64,000 nt of DNA from Rhodocyclaceae bacterium (GCA_030824275.1 JAVBXY010000012.1:1-64000), one strand, 5' to 3'. Counted from the first letter of the stretch, positions 38,196-47,152 are shown. Notes: generated by a model not told the origin, from the sequence alone. Numbers and translations are program-made.

Positions 38196-39182
38196 TTACA
38201 GCCCAAGACCCTGGCGGAACTCGCGACCGGCCTTGCAGGCTGCGTCGCCTGCGCCGGCGGCATCGGGCAGTACACCGCAATAGGCCCGCACCGCCGCATC
38301 GGCCAGCGGCTCCCATTTCGCGATCCATTGCTGCATCACCTCGCGATTGCCTTCGGTTTCCAGGCACTGTTTCGCCAGGGCACCGGCCCAGCGCCGATGC
38401 CGCTGGGCGTCCACCAGTTGCGCATCGGTCAGCATGCCGAGCAGGGTGTCGCCGTTATGCCGTGCGGATTGACCGAGGGCACGCAGCACCGATTCCTCCA
38501 CCGCCGGCCGGATCACCAGGCTGAACGCGACGAAGGACTCGCCCCAGTCCCAGGCCACCAGCGCCTTTTCGACCAGTTCGCGGAAGCCCTGCCAGGCGGC
38601 GTCCTGTTCCCAGTAGGCGCGCTCGTCCGTGCCCAGGCCGATGTCGCCGAAGGTCTTCGACAGTTCCTTGCTGCGGTAGGCGGTGTGGGTCAGCCAGCGC
38701 AGGGAATCGGCCGCCTGATAGGCCGCACAGTTGGAGATGGTCGATGCCGGCGCCATCTGGCACAGGTAGGCCGAGGCCATCTGCAAGCTGTGGAACAGAT
38801 AGCGCGACGGCGTGTAAAGCCGGGCCAGGGAACCGGCCCAGGTACGCTCCAGCATGGTGTCGTGACCGCGCTCCGAGAGCTGGTCGAAGAGGCCATGGAG
38901 ATAGGTCTCCTGGCCGTCCTGCATCATGTTGTAGGTGCGATAGACGATCTCGTCCGGATCGCGGAAAGCGTTCCAGTCGGCGTGCTTCAAGGGACTCGCG
39001 TTGCGGTATTGCTTGAACCAGCGCGCCATGGCGAAATTCGGGTCGAGCTCGAAGGGCGCGTCCGGGTTGTCGGTGGTGTAGTGCAGGTTGGTCGAGACGA
39101 TTTCGTATTCACTGGGCTTGCGCCGGCGGCTGGCCAGATGGCTCCAGGTCTTCAGCGGCTTGAGGATTTCCGGTTGGTTCAT
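38196..39182 (-). CDS. tmoE: Toluene monooxygenase hydroxylase beta subunit
   Basis: Beta subunit of the diiron hydroxylase (TmoE/TbuA2/TouE type), 328 residues. Typical segments are KTWSHLASRRRKPSEYEIVS near the start, LHYTTDNPDAPFELDPNF and YNMMQDGQETYLHGLFDQL. It has the ferritin-like fold but no metal ligands and supports the alpha subunit in the (alpha-beta-gamma)2 hydroxylase. Fourteen base pairs after tmoD. Confidence 0.95.
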   Translation of the reverse strand: MNQPEILKPLKTWSHLASRRRKPSEYEIVSTNLHYTTDNPDAPFELDPNFAMARWFKQYRNASPLKHADWNAFRDPDEIVYRTYNMMQDGQETYLHGLFDQLSERGHDTMLERTWAGSLARLYTPSRYLFHSLQMASAYLCQMAPASTISNCAAYQAADSLRWLTHTAYRSKELSKTFGDIGLGTDERAYWEQDAAWQGFRELVEKALVAWDWGESFVAFSLVIRPAVEESVLRALGQSARHNGDTLLGMLTDAQLVDAQRHRRWAGALAKQCLETEGNREVMQQWIAKWEPLADAAVRAYCGVLPDAAGAGDAACKAGREFRQGLGL

Positions 39183-39196
39183 GGTGTGGTCTCCTG

Positions 39197-39511
39197 TTAC
39201 AGCGTTTTTTCGTAGTAGAAGCGGACGTAGTCGTTCGTCGTTTCAATGCGCCCGGCGAAGGAACCGAGATTGACTTCCAGCTCGCTCATGCGGAAAGGGC
39301 GTCCGAGCGTCCGTTCCAGGGTGTCGCGACGCAGGATCAGTTCGCCCTCGGCGTCAATGCGGACGTAGGCGATCTTGTCGTCGACGCGGATCTCCTTTTC
39401 CGGGTTGTCCTCCTGGGCGGCCTCGATGACGCCTTCGGTGATTTCGCTGGTGCGCAGGACAGGGCCCACGCGATTGTTGCGGTAGGCGTCTGCGCCCGTG
39501 TGCTTGCTCAT
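39197..39511 (-). CDS. tmoD: Toluene monooxygenase effector (coupling) protein
   Basis: Small cofactor-free effector of the MmoB/DmpM family (TmoD/TbuV), 104 residues. It binds the hydroxylase near the diiron site and couples NADH use to hydroxylation. [19 protein letters not shown] and the C-terminal [15 protein letters not shown] fit the family. It lies between the Rieske and beta-subunit genes, the standard place in four-component toluene monooxygenase operons. Confidence 0.94.
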   Translation of the reverse strand: MSKHTGADAYRNNRVGPVLRTSEITEGVIEAAQEDNPEKEIRVDDKIAYVRIDAEGELILRRDTLERTLGRPFRMSELEVNLGSFAGRIETTNDYVRFYYEKTL

Positions 39512-39527
39512 GCTTTTCTCCTTGAAT

Positions 39528-39863
39528 TCACGAATGGGCGAACGTCGCTTCGACGCCTTCGGTTTTCACGTACACCGCCTCGCCCTCGACCTTGACCGGG
39601 TAGCGGGCAAGCTTGCAGTCACCGGGGTTGATGCCCTCGCCGGTAGTGGCGTCGAAGGTCCATTGATGGGCGCGACACATCAATACGCGGCCATCGAACT
39701 TGCCCTCGCCCAGCGGGATGTCCTGGTGGGGGCAGATGCCTTGAAAGGCCTGGACTTCTCCCCCCTCGGGCCAGACCAGCAGGACCAGGTGCTCGCCCAC
39801 CTCGACCTCGGTCATGTCGCCTTCCCACAGCTCATCGAGGGAACATGCTTTGACGTATCCCAT
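39528..39863 (-). CDS. tmoC: Toluene monooxygenase Rieske ferredoxin
   Basis: Rieske [2Fe-2S] ferredoxin, 111 residues, carrying electrons from TmoF to the hydroxylase. Cluster ligands are Cys44 and His46 (CPHQDIP) and Cys63 and His66 (CRAHQW). The ATG giving [15 protein letters not shown] is chosen; a longer in-frame start overlaps tmoB and lacks homology. The presence of a separate Rieske component distinguishes this system from three-component phenol hydroxylases. Confidence 0.95.
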   Translation of the reverse strand: MGYVKACSLDELWEGDMTEVEVGEHLVLLVWPEGGEVQAFQGICPHQDIPLGEGKFDGRVLMCRAHQWTFDATTGEGINPGDCKLARYPVKVEGEAVYVKTEGVEATFAHS

Positions 39864-39871
39864 GCCTGGCC

Positions 39872-40132
39872 TCAGCTGTCGGCGAAAATGAACTCGATGC
39901 ATTCCATCGGCTTGATGTCCGTCTCGCCGAGTCGCTTGTCGCGAGGAATGAAATCGCTGGCCCCCTGGCGCCGCACCCGGACCACCTTGCCCGGTTGCGC
40001 CGCCACCCGGCGGCCCACCGAGTGATAGGCCGCAGCGGCGGCCACTTCGTCCATGGTGTTCTCGGTATCCACCGGCAGCAGCTGGAGCACGAAGTCGTTC
40101 TGAAAATTTGAAATCAGCGGAAACAATGCCAT
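39872..40132 (-). CDS. tmoB: Toluene monooxygenase hydroxylase gamma subunit
   Basis: Gamma subunit (TmoB/TbuU/TouB type), 86 residues, with a ubiquitin-like fold in known structures. FPLISNFQNDFVLQLLPVDTE and VGRRVAAQPGKVVRVRRQG match the family. Its stop is 8 bp before the tmoC start, consistent with tight coupling in the operon. Confidence 0.93.
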   Translation of the reverse strand: MALFPLISNFQNDFVLQLLPVDTENTMDEVAAAAAYHSVGRRVAAQPGKVVRVRRQGASDFIPRDKRLGETDIKPMECIEFIFADS

Positions 40133-40159
40133 TGCATTCTCCTTGTCGGCGGGCGGCGT

Positions 40160-41665
40160 TCAGGCCGCCTTGCGTTGATAGGGATTGTTGCGGTACTGCT
40201 CGACCCAGGCGTACTTGTGGGCGTCGTCGCCGATTTCACCGGGGGCGAGGCTCATGTATTGCAGCGCGCCCATCAGGTTCATCGGCTGGATCTGCCCGGC
40301 CAGGAAGCGATCCACCAGCGTCATGTGGTCGCGGTAGCGCACGGGGTCCTGCTGGAATATCCAGCGGTCGATTTCCGAATTGAAGTGATAGGTCCGGCCC
40401 TTGTAGTCGAGCGGATGGTCCTTCACATTCCAGCCCTTGCCGGGCACCGCGCAGATGGGCAACTGGCTCATGTTGCAAACCACAGGCAGGGTTTCCGGCA
40501 CGGTCAGTTCCGGCTTGCCGGCGAGCAGGTTCTCGATGATCACGTCCCAGCACTTGCCGAAGGTGTCGTTCCAGCCTGGGTACTTTTCCTCGAGCCAGTC
40601 ACGGCAGTCCGGCGTCATGCCCGCAGCGGGGTTCCACCACACCGTCGGCCGCCAGAACCAGACGCCGAGATGGTAGGCGTGGTGCTGGTAGTCGAACTCA
40701 TTGACCATCTGGTCCCAGTACCAGGGCAGGTCAAGACCAAGGTCGATCAGCGAGCGCTCGAACTGGCCGACGATCCACTCCTGCATGAACTCCTTGAAGG
40801 ACTGCTTGCGATGGGTCAGCGGCGTGTAGTAATCCATCGCCGGGCCGGTCAGCACGCCGAAGATGCGCCAGGCGCGGGCGATGGCGATATCCACGAGCTT
40901 TTGTGCTTCTTCCTTGCGACCGTTGGAAATGAGCACCTGCAGCGCCGGGCCGCCGATCTGCGCATGGCGCGACTCGTCGGTCTGGATGCTCGAGATCAGG
41001 CTCGAGAAGGTGTAGTCGCCCGCCTCCGCCGCGTCGGCCGCGAGCCCGAGGAACTGCATGTTGGTGAAGCCGGTTTCGAAGGCGAAGGTCAGCATCACCG
41101 CGATGTCGGTGGCGCTGCGCGCCATGAACAGATCGTCGAAGGTGTGGCGCGCGGCGATGGCGCCCCATTCGTTGGAGTGATAGGCCTTGTGCGCCCAGTC
41201 GAACTGGCGATCCTTCTTGCAGTGCTCGTGCGGGAAATAGAGCTGCAACTGGGCGTGGCGGTTCTCGTCGAGCATGCCGAAGGTGGCCATGTTGCGCATG
41301 CCCGGGGCGCGGCCGAAGCGCACCATGCGCGCCTCGGCGCTCATCGCCGCATATTCGCCGAGCGCGATGGCGCCGTAGTGGGCCTTGAGGATCGAGAGCC
41401 AGCCCGGATCGGCGTCCTCGAACATCTGGCTGCGCTCCAGCGCAGCCTTGACCGAATAGGCGCCGGCGTCCTTCTCGCGCTGGATGCGCACGTACTCGGG
41501 ATAGGAGGTCTTGTAGGGCTCGTCATAGACCTCCCATTTCTCCATCGGAACTCCCTTGGCACCGGTCATGTCGTCCGGGAAAAGTTCGCTGTCGGTGACG
41601 TATTTGGGCGTCCAGTTGGTCGCCCGTGCGATGTCGTACCACTCGCTGCGTTCAAGCAGTGCCAT
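40160..41665 (-). CDS. tmoA: Toluene monooxygenase hydroxylase alpha subunit (diiron)
   Basis: Catalytic subunit, 501 residues, of a toluene/o-xylene-type aromatic ring hydroxylase. WYDIARATNWTPKYVTDSELF is the classic start. The carboxylate-bridged diiron ligands are visible as Glu in LGEYAAMSAEAR, DENRH, FAFETGF and DESRHAQ. Overall the sequence is nearer TmoA, TbuA1 and TouA than phenol hydroxylase DmpN. Regiospecificity (ortho, meta or para) cannot be assigned safely. First gene of the operon, driven by a sigma-54 promoter. The downstream catechol ring-cleavage genes are not in the window. Confidence 0.96.
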   Translation of the reverse strand: MALLERSEWYDIARATNWTPKYVTDSELFPDDMTGAKGVPMEKWEVYDEPYKTSYPEYVRIQREKDAGAYSVKAALERSQMFEDADPGWLSILKAHYGAIALGEYAAMSAEARMVRFGRAPGMRNMATFGMLDENRHAQLQLYFPHEHCKKDRQFDWAHKAYHSNEWGAIAARHTFDDLFMARSATDIAVMLTFAFETGFTNMQFLGLAADAAEAGDYTFSSLISSIQTDESRHAQIGGPALQVLISNGRKEEAQKLVDIAIARAWRIFGVLTGPAMDYYTPLTHRKQSFKEFMQEWIVGQFERSLIDLGLDLPWYWDQMVNEFDYQHHAYHLGVWFWRPTVWWNPAAGMTPDCRDWLEEKYPGWNDTFGKCWDVIIENLLAGKPELTVPETLPVVCNMSQLPICAVPGKGWNVKDHPLDYKGRTYHFNSEIDRWIFQQDPVRYRDHMTLVDRFLAGQIQPMNLMGALQYMSLAPGEIGDDAHKYAWVEQYRNNPYQRKAA

Positions 41666-41734
41666 GTTGGTGTCTCCTTGTCATAGTTGTCTTTGGGACC
41701 CGGCGCGCAGCAGCGACCAGGCCGGAAGGACAAG

Positions 41735-41748
41735 GCAAGGCCTGTGCC
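41735..41748 (-). promoter_or_regulatory. Sigma-54 (-24/-12) promoter of the tmo operon
   Basis: Minus strand GGCACAGGCCTTGC has the invariant GG and GC ten bases apart and the GGCAC-N5-TTGC pattern. Start near 41723 gives a leader of about 58 nt to tmoA. It fits control by the sigma-54 activator encoded at the end of the operon. Confidence 0.75.
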
Positions 41749-41883
41749 TGAAAAATCGGAGGCGACCGATCTCGCAGTGCATCATTGGCGATGCAGTACG
41801 TGTATGAGCGGGAAGCTTGTGCCTACGGCAGCGCATGGGCGCTGCACGTGCACATTCGGCCGGGCGGCCGGATTTTTACTGTT

Positions 41884-41900
41884 TGATCAAAAAAAGATCA
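41884..41900. promoter_or_regulatory. Probable upstream activator site for the XylR/DmpR-type regulator
   Basis: TGATC, seven A residues, GATCA. The inverted repeat resembles the TTGATC half-sites of XylR/DmpR/TbuT operators and lies about 150 bp upstream of the -12 box, the usual distance for looping. Only one clear site was seen; a second would be expected nearby. Confidence 0.55.
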
Positions 41901-41960
41901 CGCCGAGCCGACCTCGATTTGACTATTTCAGAAAATCTCGAGAAATTCGCAGCGCTGCCT

Positions 41961-42908
41961 TCAGTGGTCGCCGCCGGCCGCCAGTTGCGGACCGATCTTG
42001 TTCATGGCCACCGTCGCTGCCGCCGTTCGCGTCTCGACACCAAGCTTCTCGAACACATGCTCGAGATGCTTGTTCACCGTGCGCGGACTGGTACCGAGGA
42101 TGTCGCCGATGTCGCGACTGGTCTTTCCCTTGATGACCCAGAACAGCACTTCGGCTTCGCGCGGCGTGAGGCGGAAGGCATTGGTGATGGCATCGAGGAT
42201 GGCGGCGTCGGATTCCTCGCGCAGCAGCACCAGCCATTCGCCCTCGGCGGTGTGGCCGTGGAGGGAGAACATGAGCCGCCGCGATTCTTGCATCACCGAC
42301 AGGGGCGGCATTTCCGGTGCGTCGGAATCCTGGTCGGCGGCGCTGGTCAGCCATTCGGCCAGGCGGGCCGGCAGGGTGTCCACCGTGTCGCCGAAAAATT
42401 CATCCATCAGCTTGCGCGCCTGCGGTGTCTGCCAGGCAATCACCGCATCGGCGGGGCGCACGGCCAGTGTGGCTTGGCCGATGCTGTCCAGCGCGCTGCG
42501 CGCCTGCCGCGTCTGGCGCGCGGTGCGCATGTGGGCGGCGATGCGAGCCAGCACTTCCGGCGGGCGGATCGGCTTGGTCACGTAGTCCGAGCTGCCGGCC
42601 TCGAAGGCGGCCAGCACGTGCTCGGTCTCGGTCAGCCCGGTCATGAAAATGATGGGAATGTGCTGGGTCGAAAAATCGGCCTTCAGCCGTCGCGCTACCT
42701 CGAAACCATCGATGCCCGGCATCACAGCATCGAGCAGGATTACATCGGGCAGGCTCTGGCGGGCGCGGGCCAGCGCGGTTTCGCCGCCGGTGGCGACCAG
42801 TACGGTGTAGCCGGCTTCGTCCAGCGCGTCGTGCATCAGGGAGAGGTTTTCCGGCACGTCGTCGACGATGAGGACGATGTCGGCGTTCTGGCGATCAAGC
42901 GTGGGCAT
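41961..42908 (-). CDS. LuxR/NarL-type response regulator
   Basis: 315-residue DNA-binding regulator. The receiver domain has acidic VDDVPENLS, acceptor Asp in VILLDAVMPGIDG and Lys in TKPIRP. After a central region of about 70 residues comes a LuxR helix-turn-helix (LTPREAEVLFWVIKGKTSRDIGDILGTSPRTVNKHLEHVF). Its 5' end overlaps the NCS1-fused sensor kinase by 14 nt, so that kinase is its likely partner. Its 3' end faces the tmo promoter region on the same strand, so readthrough into tmo is possible. Confidence 0.92.
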   Translation of the reverse strand: MPTLDRQNADIVLIVDDVPENLSLMHDALDEAGYTVLVATGGETALARARQSLPDVILLDAVMPGIDGFEVARRLKADFSTQHIPIIFMTGLTETEHVLAAFEAGSSDYVTKPIRPPEVLARIAAHMRTARQTRQARSALDSIGQATLAVRPADAVIAWQTPQARKLMDEFFGDTVDTLPARLAEWLTSAADQDSDAPEMPPLSVMQESRRLMFSLHGHTAEGEWLVLLREESDAAILDAITNAFRLTPREAEVLFWVIKGKTSRDIGDILGTSPRTVNKHLEHVFEKLGVETRTAAATVAMNKIGPQLAAGGDH

Positions 42909-45900
42909 CGGGGGCCTTCTTCAACAAGTTGCTGATTTCTTCAAGCTGGAAACGGCGGGTCATTTCGCGCAGATGTTCGACCAGCGCAGCGCATTCAGGG
43001 TGGGCCTCGGCGATGTGATCGAGCCGGGCATGAATGCCGCGCACATAACCGAGCGCCACCTGCTCCGCCATGGCATCGATCTCGGTGCGCGGCGGCCAGG
43101 CAAACTCCAGAGGAAAAGTCGGCGCTGGCGACACGGGGAGGCCGCCAGGCCGGAGGTGGCCCGAAGAGGCTACGGCGGCGCCGTGGCCAAGCGCGTTATC
43201 TTCCAGCCATTCCAGACCCAGCGCACGACCAACCCAGTCGAGCAGCTCGTCAATGCGCACGGGCTTGGTAATGAAGTCCTCGGCCGCGATGCCCAGTTCA
43301 TTGTCCAGGCCCTTGTCGAAGGCATTGGCGGAAACGATGGCGATGGGCGCGTCGGAGAGTCGCTCGCGGCGGATGATGCGGATGGTTTCCCAGCCGTCGA
43401 TGCCGGGCATGGCCAGGTCCATGAATATCAGTTCGGGCTGGAAGCGCGGCAACACTTCCAGGCACTCCGCGCCAGAGGCCGCCTGATCGATCTCGAAGCC
43501 CAGCGGCAGCAGGATGCTCGCCAGCAGTTCGCGATCCACGGCCTCGTTGTCCACGACGAGAATGCGCCGGCGCGGACCACGATAGCCGGTGCGACGCGTG
43601 CGTTCGAGTTCCCGCGCCGCCAGCGCCCCATGCACATGGGGCAGGAAGAGGCGGACGATGAAGCGGCTGCCAGTGCCCGGTTCGCTCGTTACGCGCAGTT
43701 CGCCCCCCATCAGGTCGGTGAGCATGCGCGCGATGGTCAAACCGAGGCCGGTGCCGCCGACGGCGCCAGTGGCGGCGCTGCCACGGGCGAAGGGCTCAAA
43801 GATGCGTTCGATCTCGGTGGACGCGATACCGGGACCGGTATCCTCGATCTCGAAAGTGGCCATCTCGCGGGCAAAGCGCAGACGCAGCGTGACGCCGCCA
43901 TGACTGGTGAACTTCACCGCATTGCCGATGATGTTGATCAATATCTGGCGCAAGCGCTTCTCGTCGGCGCGCACCACGGCAGGCAAGCCGTCGGCCGGCT
44001 CGAAGACGAACTCAATGCCCTTGCTGCGCGCCTGTACCTCGAACATGCGCACGATCTGCTGCATGAAATCGGCGAAGTCCAGCGGCTTGGTCTGGAGCGT
44101 CAGGCGACCGCCTTCGATGCGGGCCAGATCGAGCGTGCCCTCGATCAGGGACAACAGGTGTTCACCGCTGCGGCGGATGACGTTCACCGCCTGCCGGCGA
44201 TGGGCGGGAATCGCCGGATCGCCGTCGAGTATCTGCGCATAGCCGAGGATGCTGTTGAGCGGCGTGCGCAACTCGTGACTGATGGACGTGATGTGCCGGC
44301 TCTTGGCCTGATTGGCGTGGTCGGCCACCCGCTTGGCCTCTTGTAGCGCCTCGTCGGTGCGCTTGTGGGATTCGATCTCCTGCATCAGCAGGGCCGTCTG
44401 CCGGTTCGATTCCTCCTGCGCCACCTGCCGGCTTTTCAGCGTCAGCACCAGCCACCAGGCGACTATGCCAGCCACCAACAGCAGCGCGGCGAAAACTTTC
44501 ACATAGAGCAGGCGCAGGTGGGCGATCTGTTCCGGCGCCACCTGCGCCTCATGCAGGTAAAGCAGGCCCAGCACCGCCGCCAGCAGCGGCACCACAGCCG
44601 CCATCAGCAGCAGGTATTGGCCGAGGCCGGCGTCGAGATAAGGCCAAAGTGCACGTGGCATCAAGCTGCGCAGCGCCGCACCCCATTGCACGACGATGCG
44701 CGCCTGTGGTTTGCACAAGTCGTGACAGCGGGCATCGAGGGAACAGCACAGCGAACAGATCGAGCCTTGGTAGGCCGGGCAGGCGGCCATGTCCTCCGAC
44801 TCGTAGGCCTTCTCGCAAATGACGCAATGCTGCGTGCCCGCCGTCTGCGCGGCCGCCGGACGCGCGATGTAATAGCGCCCCCTGGTGGCCCAGGCGATCA
44901 GCGGCGTGGCGACGAAGGCGACGCCGATGGCGATGAAGGAGGCGACGGCCTGGGCTTCCTTGCCGAAGAGGCCGAGGTAGGCCGAGACCGAGAGCAAGGA
45001 CGCCAGCATCATGGCGCCGACGCCCACCGGATTGATGTCGTAGAGGTGGGCGCGACGAAACTCGATGCCCGGCGGCGACAGGCCCAGCGGCTTGTTGATG
45101 ACGAGGTCGGCGACCACCACCATCATCCAGGAGATGGCGACATTGGAATACAGGCCCAGTACCTGGCCCAAGGCCTGGAACACGTTCAATTCCATCAGCA
45201 TCAACGCGATCAGGGTGTTGAACACCATCCACACCACGCGGCCCGGATGGCTATGCGTGAGGCGGGCAAAGAAGTTCGACCAGGCCAGCGAGCCGGCGTA
45301 GGCATTGGTGACGTTGATCTTGAGCTGGGAAATGATGACGAACACGGCAGTGGCCGCCACTGCCCAGCCCGGATTGGCGAAGACATACTCGAAGCCGGCG
45401 AGGTACATCTGGTTCGGGTCCACCGCGCGGTCCACCGGCACCGAATGGCTGATGGCGAGGAAGGCCAGCAACATGCCGCCGAGCATCTTGATCACACCGA
45501 CGATGACCCAGCCCGGCCCGCCGGCGAGCATGCCGAACCACCAGCGGCGGCAATTCTCCGCCTTCAGTTCCGGCATGAAGCGCAGATAGTCGGCCTGCTC
45601 GCCCATCTGTGTGATCAGCGCGATGCCCACCGTCAGCGCGGCGCCGAACAAATGCCAGTCGAAACCGGCGCCGTAATGCACGATCCCATCAAAAGCGTGC
45701 GGCTCCTGCACCAGCACGAAGACGTAGGGCAGCACCAGCAACACCAGCCACACCGGCTGCGTCCAGGCTTGCAGGCGCGTGATGGTGGTGACGCCGTGAG
45801 TCACCAGCGGAATCACCACCAATGAACACAGCATATAGCCGAGCCACGGCGGGATGTCGAAGGCCAGCTCCAGCGCGTAGGCCATGATGGCCGCTTCGAG

Positions 45901-46320
45901 CGCGAAGAAGATGAAAGTGAAGCTGGCGTAGATCAGCGAGGTCAGCGTCGAGCCGATGTAGCCGAAGCCGGCGCCGCGCGTCAGCAAGTCCATGTCCACG
46001 CCGTAGCGGGCGGCGTAATAGCTGATCGGGAGGCCGGCGAGGAAAATGATCAGGCCGGTGGCGAGCACCGCCCAGAGCGCGTTGATGAAACCGTAGTTCA
46101 CCAGCAAGGTGGCGCCCACCGCCTCCAGCACCAGGAAGGCGGCGGCGCCGAAGGCTGTGTTGGCGACCTGGAACTCCGACCACTTGCGGAAACTGCGCGG
46201 TGTGAAGCGCAGCGCATAGTCCTCCACCGTCTCGCGGGCGACCCAGTTGTTGTAGTCGCGACGAATCTTGACGACCCGCTGGACGGGATCGCCGACGGGT
46301 ATGGGGTCGGGGGCGCTCAT
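42895..46320 (-). CDS. NCS1 permease-fused hybrid sensor histidine kinase
   Basis: 1141 residues. Residues 1 to about 495 are a 12-segment NCS1 purine/cytosine/allantoin-type permease (DYNNWVARETVEDYALRFTP; ISYYAARYGVDMDLLTRGAGFG). Residues about 498-540 form a cysteine cluster (CVICEK, AACPAY, CSLCC, CHDLC) that looks zinc-binding. Two more membrane segments follow, then HisKA (SISHELRTPLNSILGYAQ), HATPase (GGTGLGLTIARML) and a receiver with Asp in LIFMDLAMPGIDG. Like CbrA, it joins a transporter to a kinase, so it may sense or import a nucleobase or hydantoin-like compound. The substrate is inferred, not shown. Repeat copy 6 lies in the C-terminal tail. Confidence 0.92.
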   Translation of the reverse strand: MSAPDPIPVGDPVQRVVKIRRDYNNWVARETVEDYALRFTPRSFRKWSEFQVANTAFGAAAFLVLEAVGATLLVNYGFINALWAVLATGLIIFLAGLPISYYAARYGVDMDLLTRGAGFGYIGSTLTSLIYASFTFIFFALEAAIMAYALELAFDIPPWLGYMLCSLVVIPLVTHGVTTITRLQAWTQPVWLVLLVLPYVFVLVQEPHAFDGIVHYGAGFDWHLFGAALTVGIALITQMGEQADYLRFMPELKAENCRRWWFGMLAGGPGWVIVGVIKMLGGMLLAFLAISHSVPVDRAVDPNQMYLAGFEYVFANPGWAVAATAVFVIISQLKINVTNAYAGSLAWSNFFARLTHSHPGRVVWMVFNTLIALMLMELNVFQALGQVLGLYSNVAISWMMVVVADLVINKPLGLSPPGIEFRRAHLYDINPVGVGAMMLASLLSVSAYLGLFGKEAQAVASFIAIGVAFVATPLIAWATRGRYYIARPAAAQTAGTQHCVICEKAYESEDMAACPAYQGSICSLCCSLDARCHDLCKPQARIVVQWGAALRSLMPRALWPYLDAGLGQYLLLMAAVVPLLAAVLGLLYLHEAQVAPEQIAHLRLLYVKVFAALLLVAGIVAWWLVLTLKSRQVAQEESNRQTALLMQEIESHKRTDEALQEAKRVADHANQAKSRHITSISHELRTPLNSILGYAQILDGDPAIPAHRRQAVNVIRRSGEHLLSLIEGTLDLARIEGGRLTLQTKPLDFADFMQQIVRMFEVQARSKGIEFVFEPADGLPAVVRADEKRLRQILINIIGNAVKFTSHGGVTLRLRFAREMATFEIEDTGPGIASTEIERIFEPFARGSAATGAVGGTGLGLTIARMLTDLMGGELRVTSEPGTGSRFIVRLFLPHVHGALAARELERTRRTGYRGPRRRILVVDNEAVDRELLASILLPLGFEIDQAASGAECLEVLPRFQPELIFMDLAMPGIDGWETIRIIRRERLSDAPIAIVSANAFDKGLDNELGIAAEDFITKPVRIDELLDWVGRALGLEWLEDNALGHGAAVASSGHLRPGGLPVSPAPTFPLEFAWPPRTEIDAMAEQVALGYVRGIHARLDHIAEAHPECAALVEHLREMTRRFQLEEISNLLKKAPDAHA
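43114..43139 (+). repeat. Dispersed 26-bp repeat, copy 6 (in the NCS1-kinase gene, antisense)
   Basis: AAAAGTCGGCGCTGG then CGACACGGGGA, one mismatch. Read by the gene on the other strand as PVSPAPTF in a linker after the receiver domain. Confidence 0.88.
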
Positions 46321-46365
46321 GACGGGATTATCGCTTGCGGCGGACCCGTCCCGCGATGGCGTCGC

Positions 46366-46941
46366 TTAGAAACCCAACGACTTTCCAGCCCCCAGCAGCG
46401 TCGCCACGCCCAGCACTGCAAAAATACCGGCAGCAATTCGATGCACCCATTTGACCGGCATCTTGTCCGCGATCCGGTCGCCCATGATCACCGCCGGGAC
46501 ATTGGCGAGCATCATGCCGAAGGTCGTGCCGGCCACCACCGCCACCAGGTTTTGATATTGGGCCGCCAGGGCGATGGTCGCCACCTGCGTCTTGTCTCCC
46601 ATTTCGGCGAGGAAGAATGCGATCAGCGTGGTGGTGAACACACCGAAGCGCGCCAGCTTGGCGTCGTCCTCATCGAACTTGTCGGGAATCAGCGTCCATG
46701 CGGCCATGGCGATGAATGAAACCCCAAGCACCCAGCGCAAGGTCTCCGGCCCCATCAGCGTGGTGATCCATGAACCCACGGCACCCGCAAAGCCGTGGTT
46801 GGCCAATGTCGCCACCAGAATGCCGAGAGTGATAGGCACGGGCTTGCGAAATTTCGCCGCAAGGATGAAGGCGAGGAGTTGTGTTTTGTCGCCAATTTCA
46901 GCGAGGGCAACGATGCCCGTGGAGATGAGGAAGGCTTCCAT
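46366..46941 (-). CDS. TMEM165/GDT1 family manganese exporter (UPF0016)
   Basis: 191-residue inner-membrane protein made of two homologous halves, each with the family motif E-x-G-D-K-T: AEIGDKTQLLAFILA and AEMGDKTQVATIALA. Members transport Mn2+ (and Ca2+ in eukaryotes). Six or so hydrophobic segments are visible. A yybP-ykoY manganese riboswitch lies in its leader, supporting a manganese-export role in relieving toxicity. It is followed after 45 bp by the NCS1-fused kinase on the same strand. Confidence 0.93.
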   Translation of the reverse strand: MEAFLISTGIVALAEIGDKTQLLAFILAAKFRKPVPITLGILVATLANHGFAGAVGSWITTLMGPETLRWVLGVSFIAMAAWTLIPDKFDEDDAKLARFGVFTTTLIAFFLAEMGDKTQVATIALAAQYQNLVAVVAGTTFGMMLANVPAVIMGDRIADKMPVKWVHRIAAGIFAVLGVATLLGAGKSLGF

Positions 46942-47000
46942 TTAAATTTTCCTGGCCGGAACTTGACGGATGACCACGCCACCTTTCCGGCCAATCGGAA

Positions 47001-47112
47001 GGCGGTATGGTCAAAGGTCTTGCCAAGCAGAACAGAAACCGCTTACGCCATGGTCGGACGACCAAGTATGTTGACGTAAGCCCCTTCAGAAAAGGGCGGC
47101 TACTCCCCAATG
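47001..47112 (-). ncRNA. yybP-ykoY (manganese) riboswitch
   Basis: Reading the minus strand, the hallmark elements occur in order. GGGGAGTAGC comes first. Then a stem GCTTACG/CGTAAGC encloses CAACATACTTGG with the conserved CATACT. Last is GGCAAGACC before a closing strand. Spacing matches the Mn2+-binding yybP-ykoY fold. The next 59 nt to the ATG include CCTTCCG and CGGAAAGG, a candidate expression-platform hairpin near the ribosome site. It would turn on the downstream exporter at high Mn2+. Confidence 0.88.
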
Positions 47113-47123
47113 ACTCGGCGCGG

Positions 47124-47152
47124 ATTGTATCGGCCACATGGCCTGGCGTCCA
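47124..47152 (-). promoter_or_regulatory. Promoter of the riboswitch-exporter transcript
   Basis: Minus strand TGGACG (47147-47152), 17-bp spacer, TACAAT (47124-47129). Transcription would start a few bases before the riboswitch. The 127 bp between this promoter and the antitoxin operator region hold nothing recognisable. Confidence 0.6.

Noticed and set aside
40160..41665. Phenol hydroxylase large subunit
   Set aside because: The start, the separate Rieske protein and the subunit order fit four-component toluene monooxygenases rather than DmpN-type enzymes.
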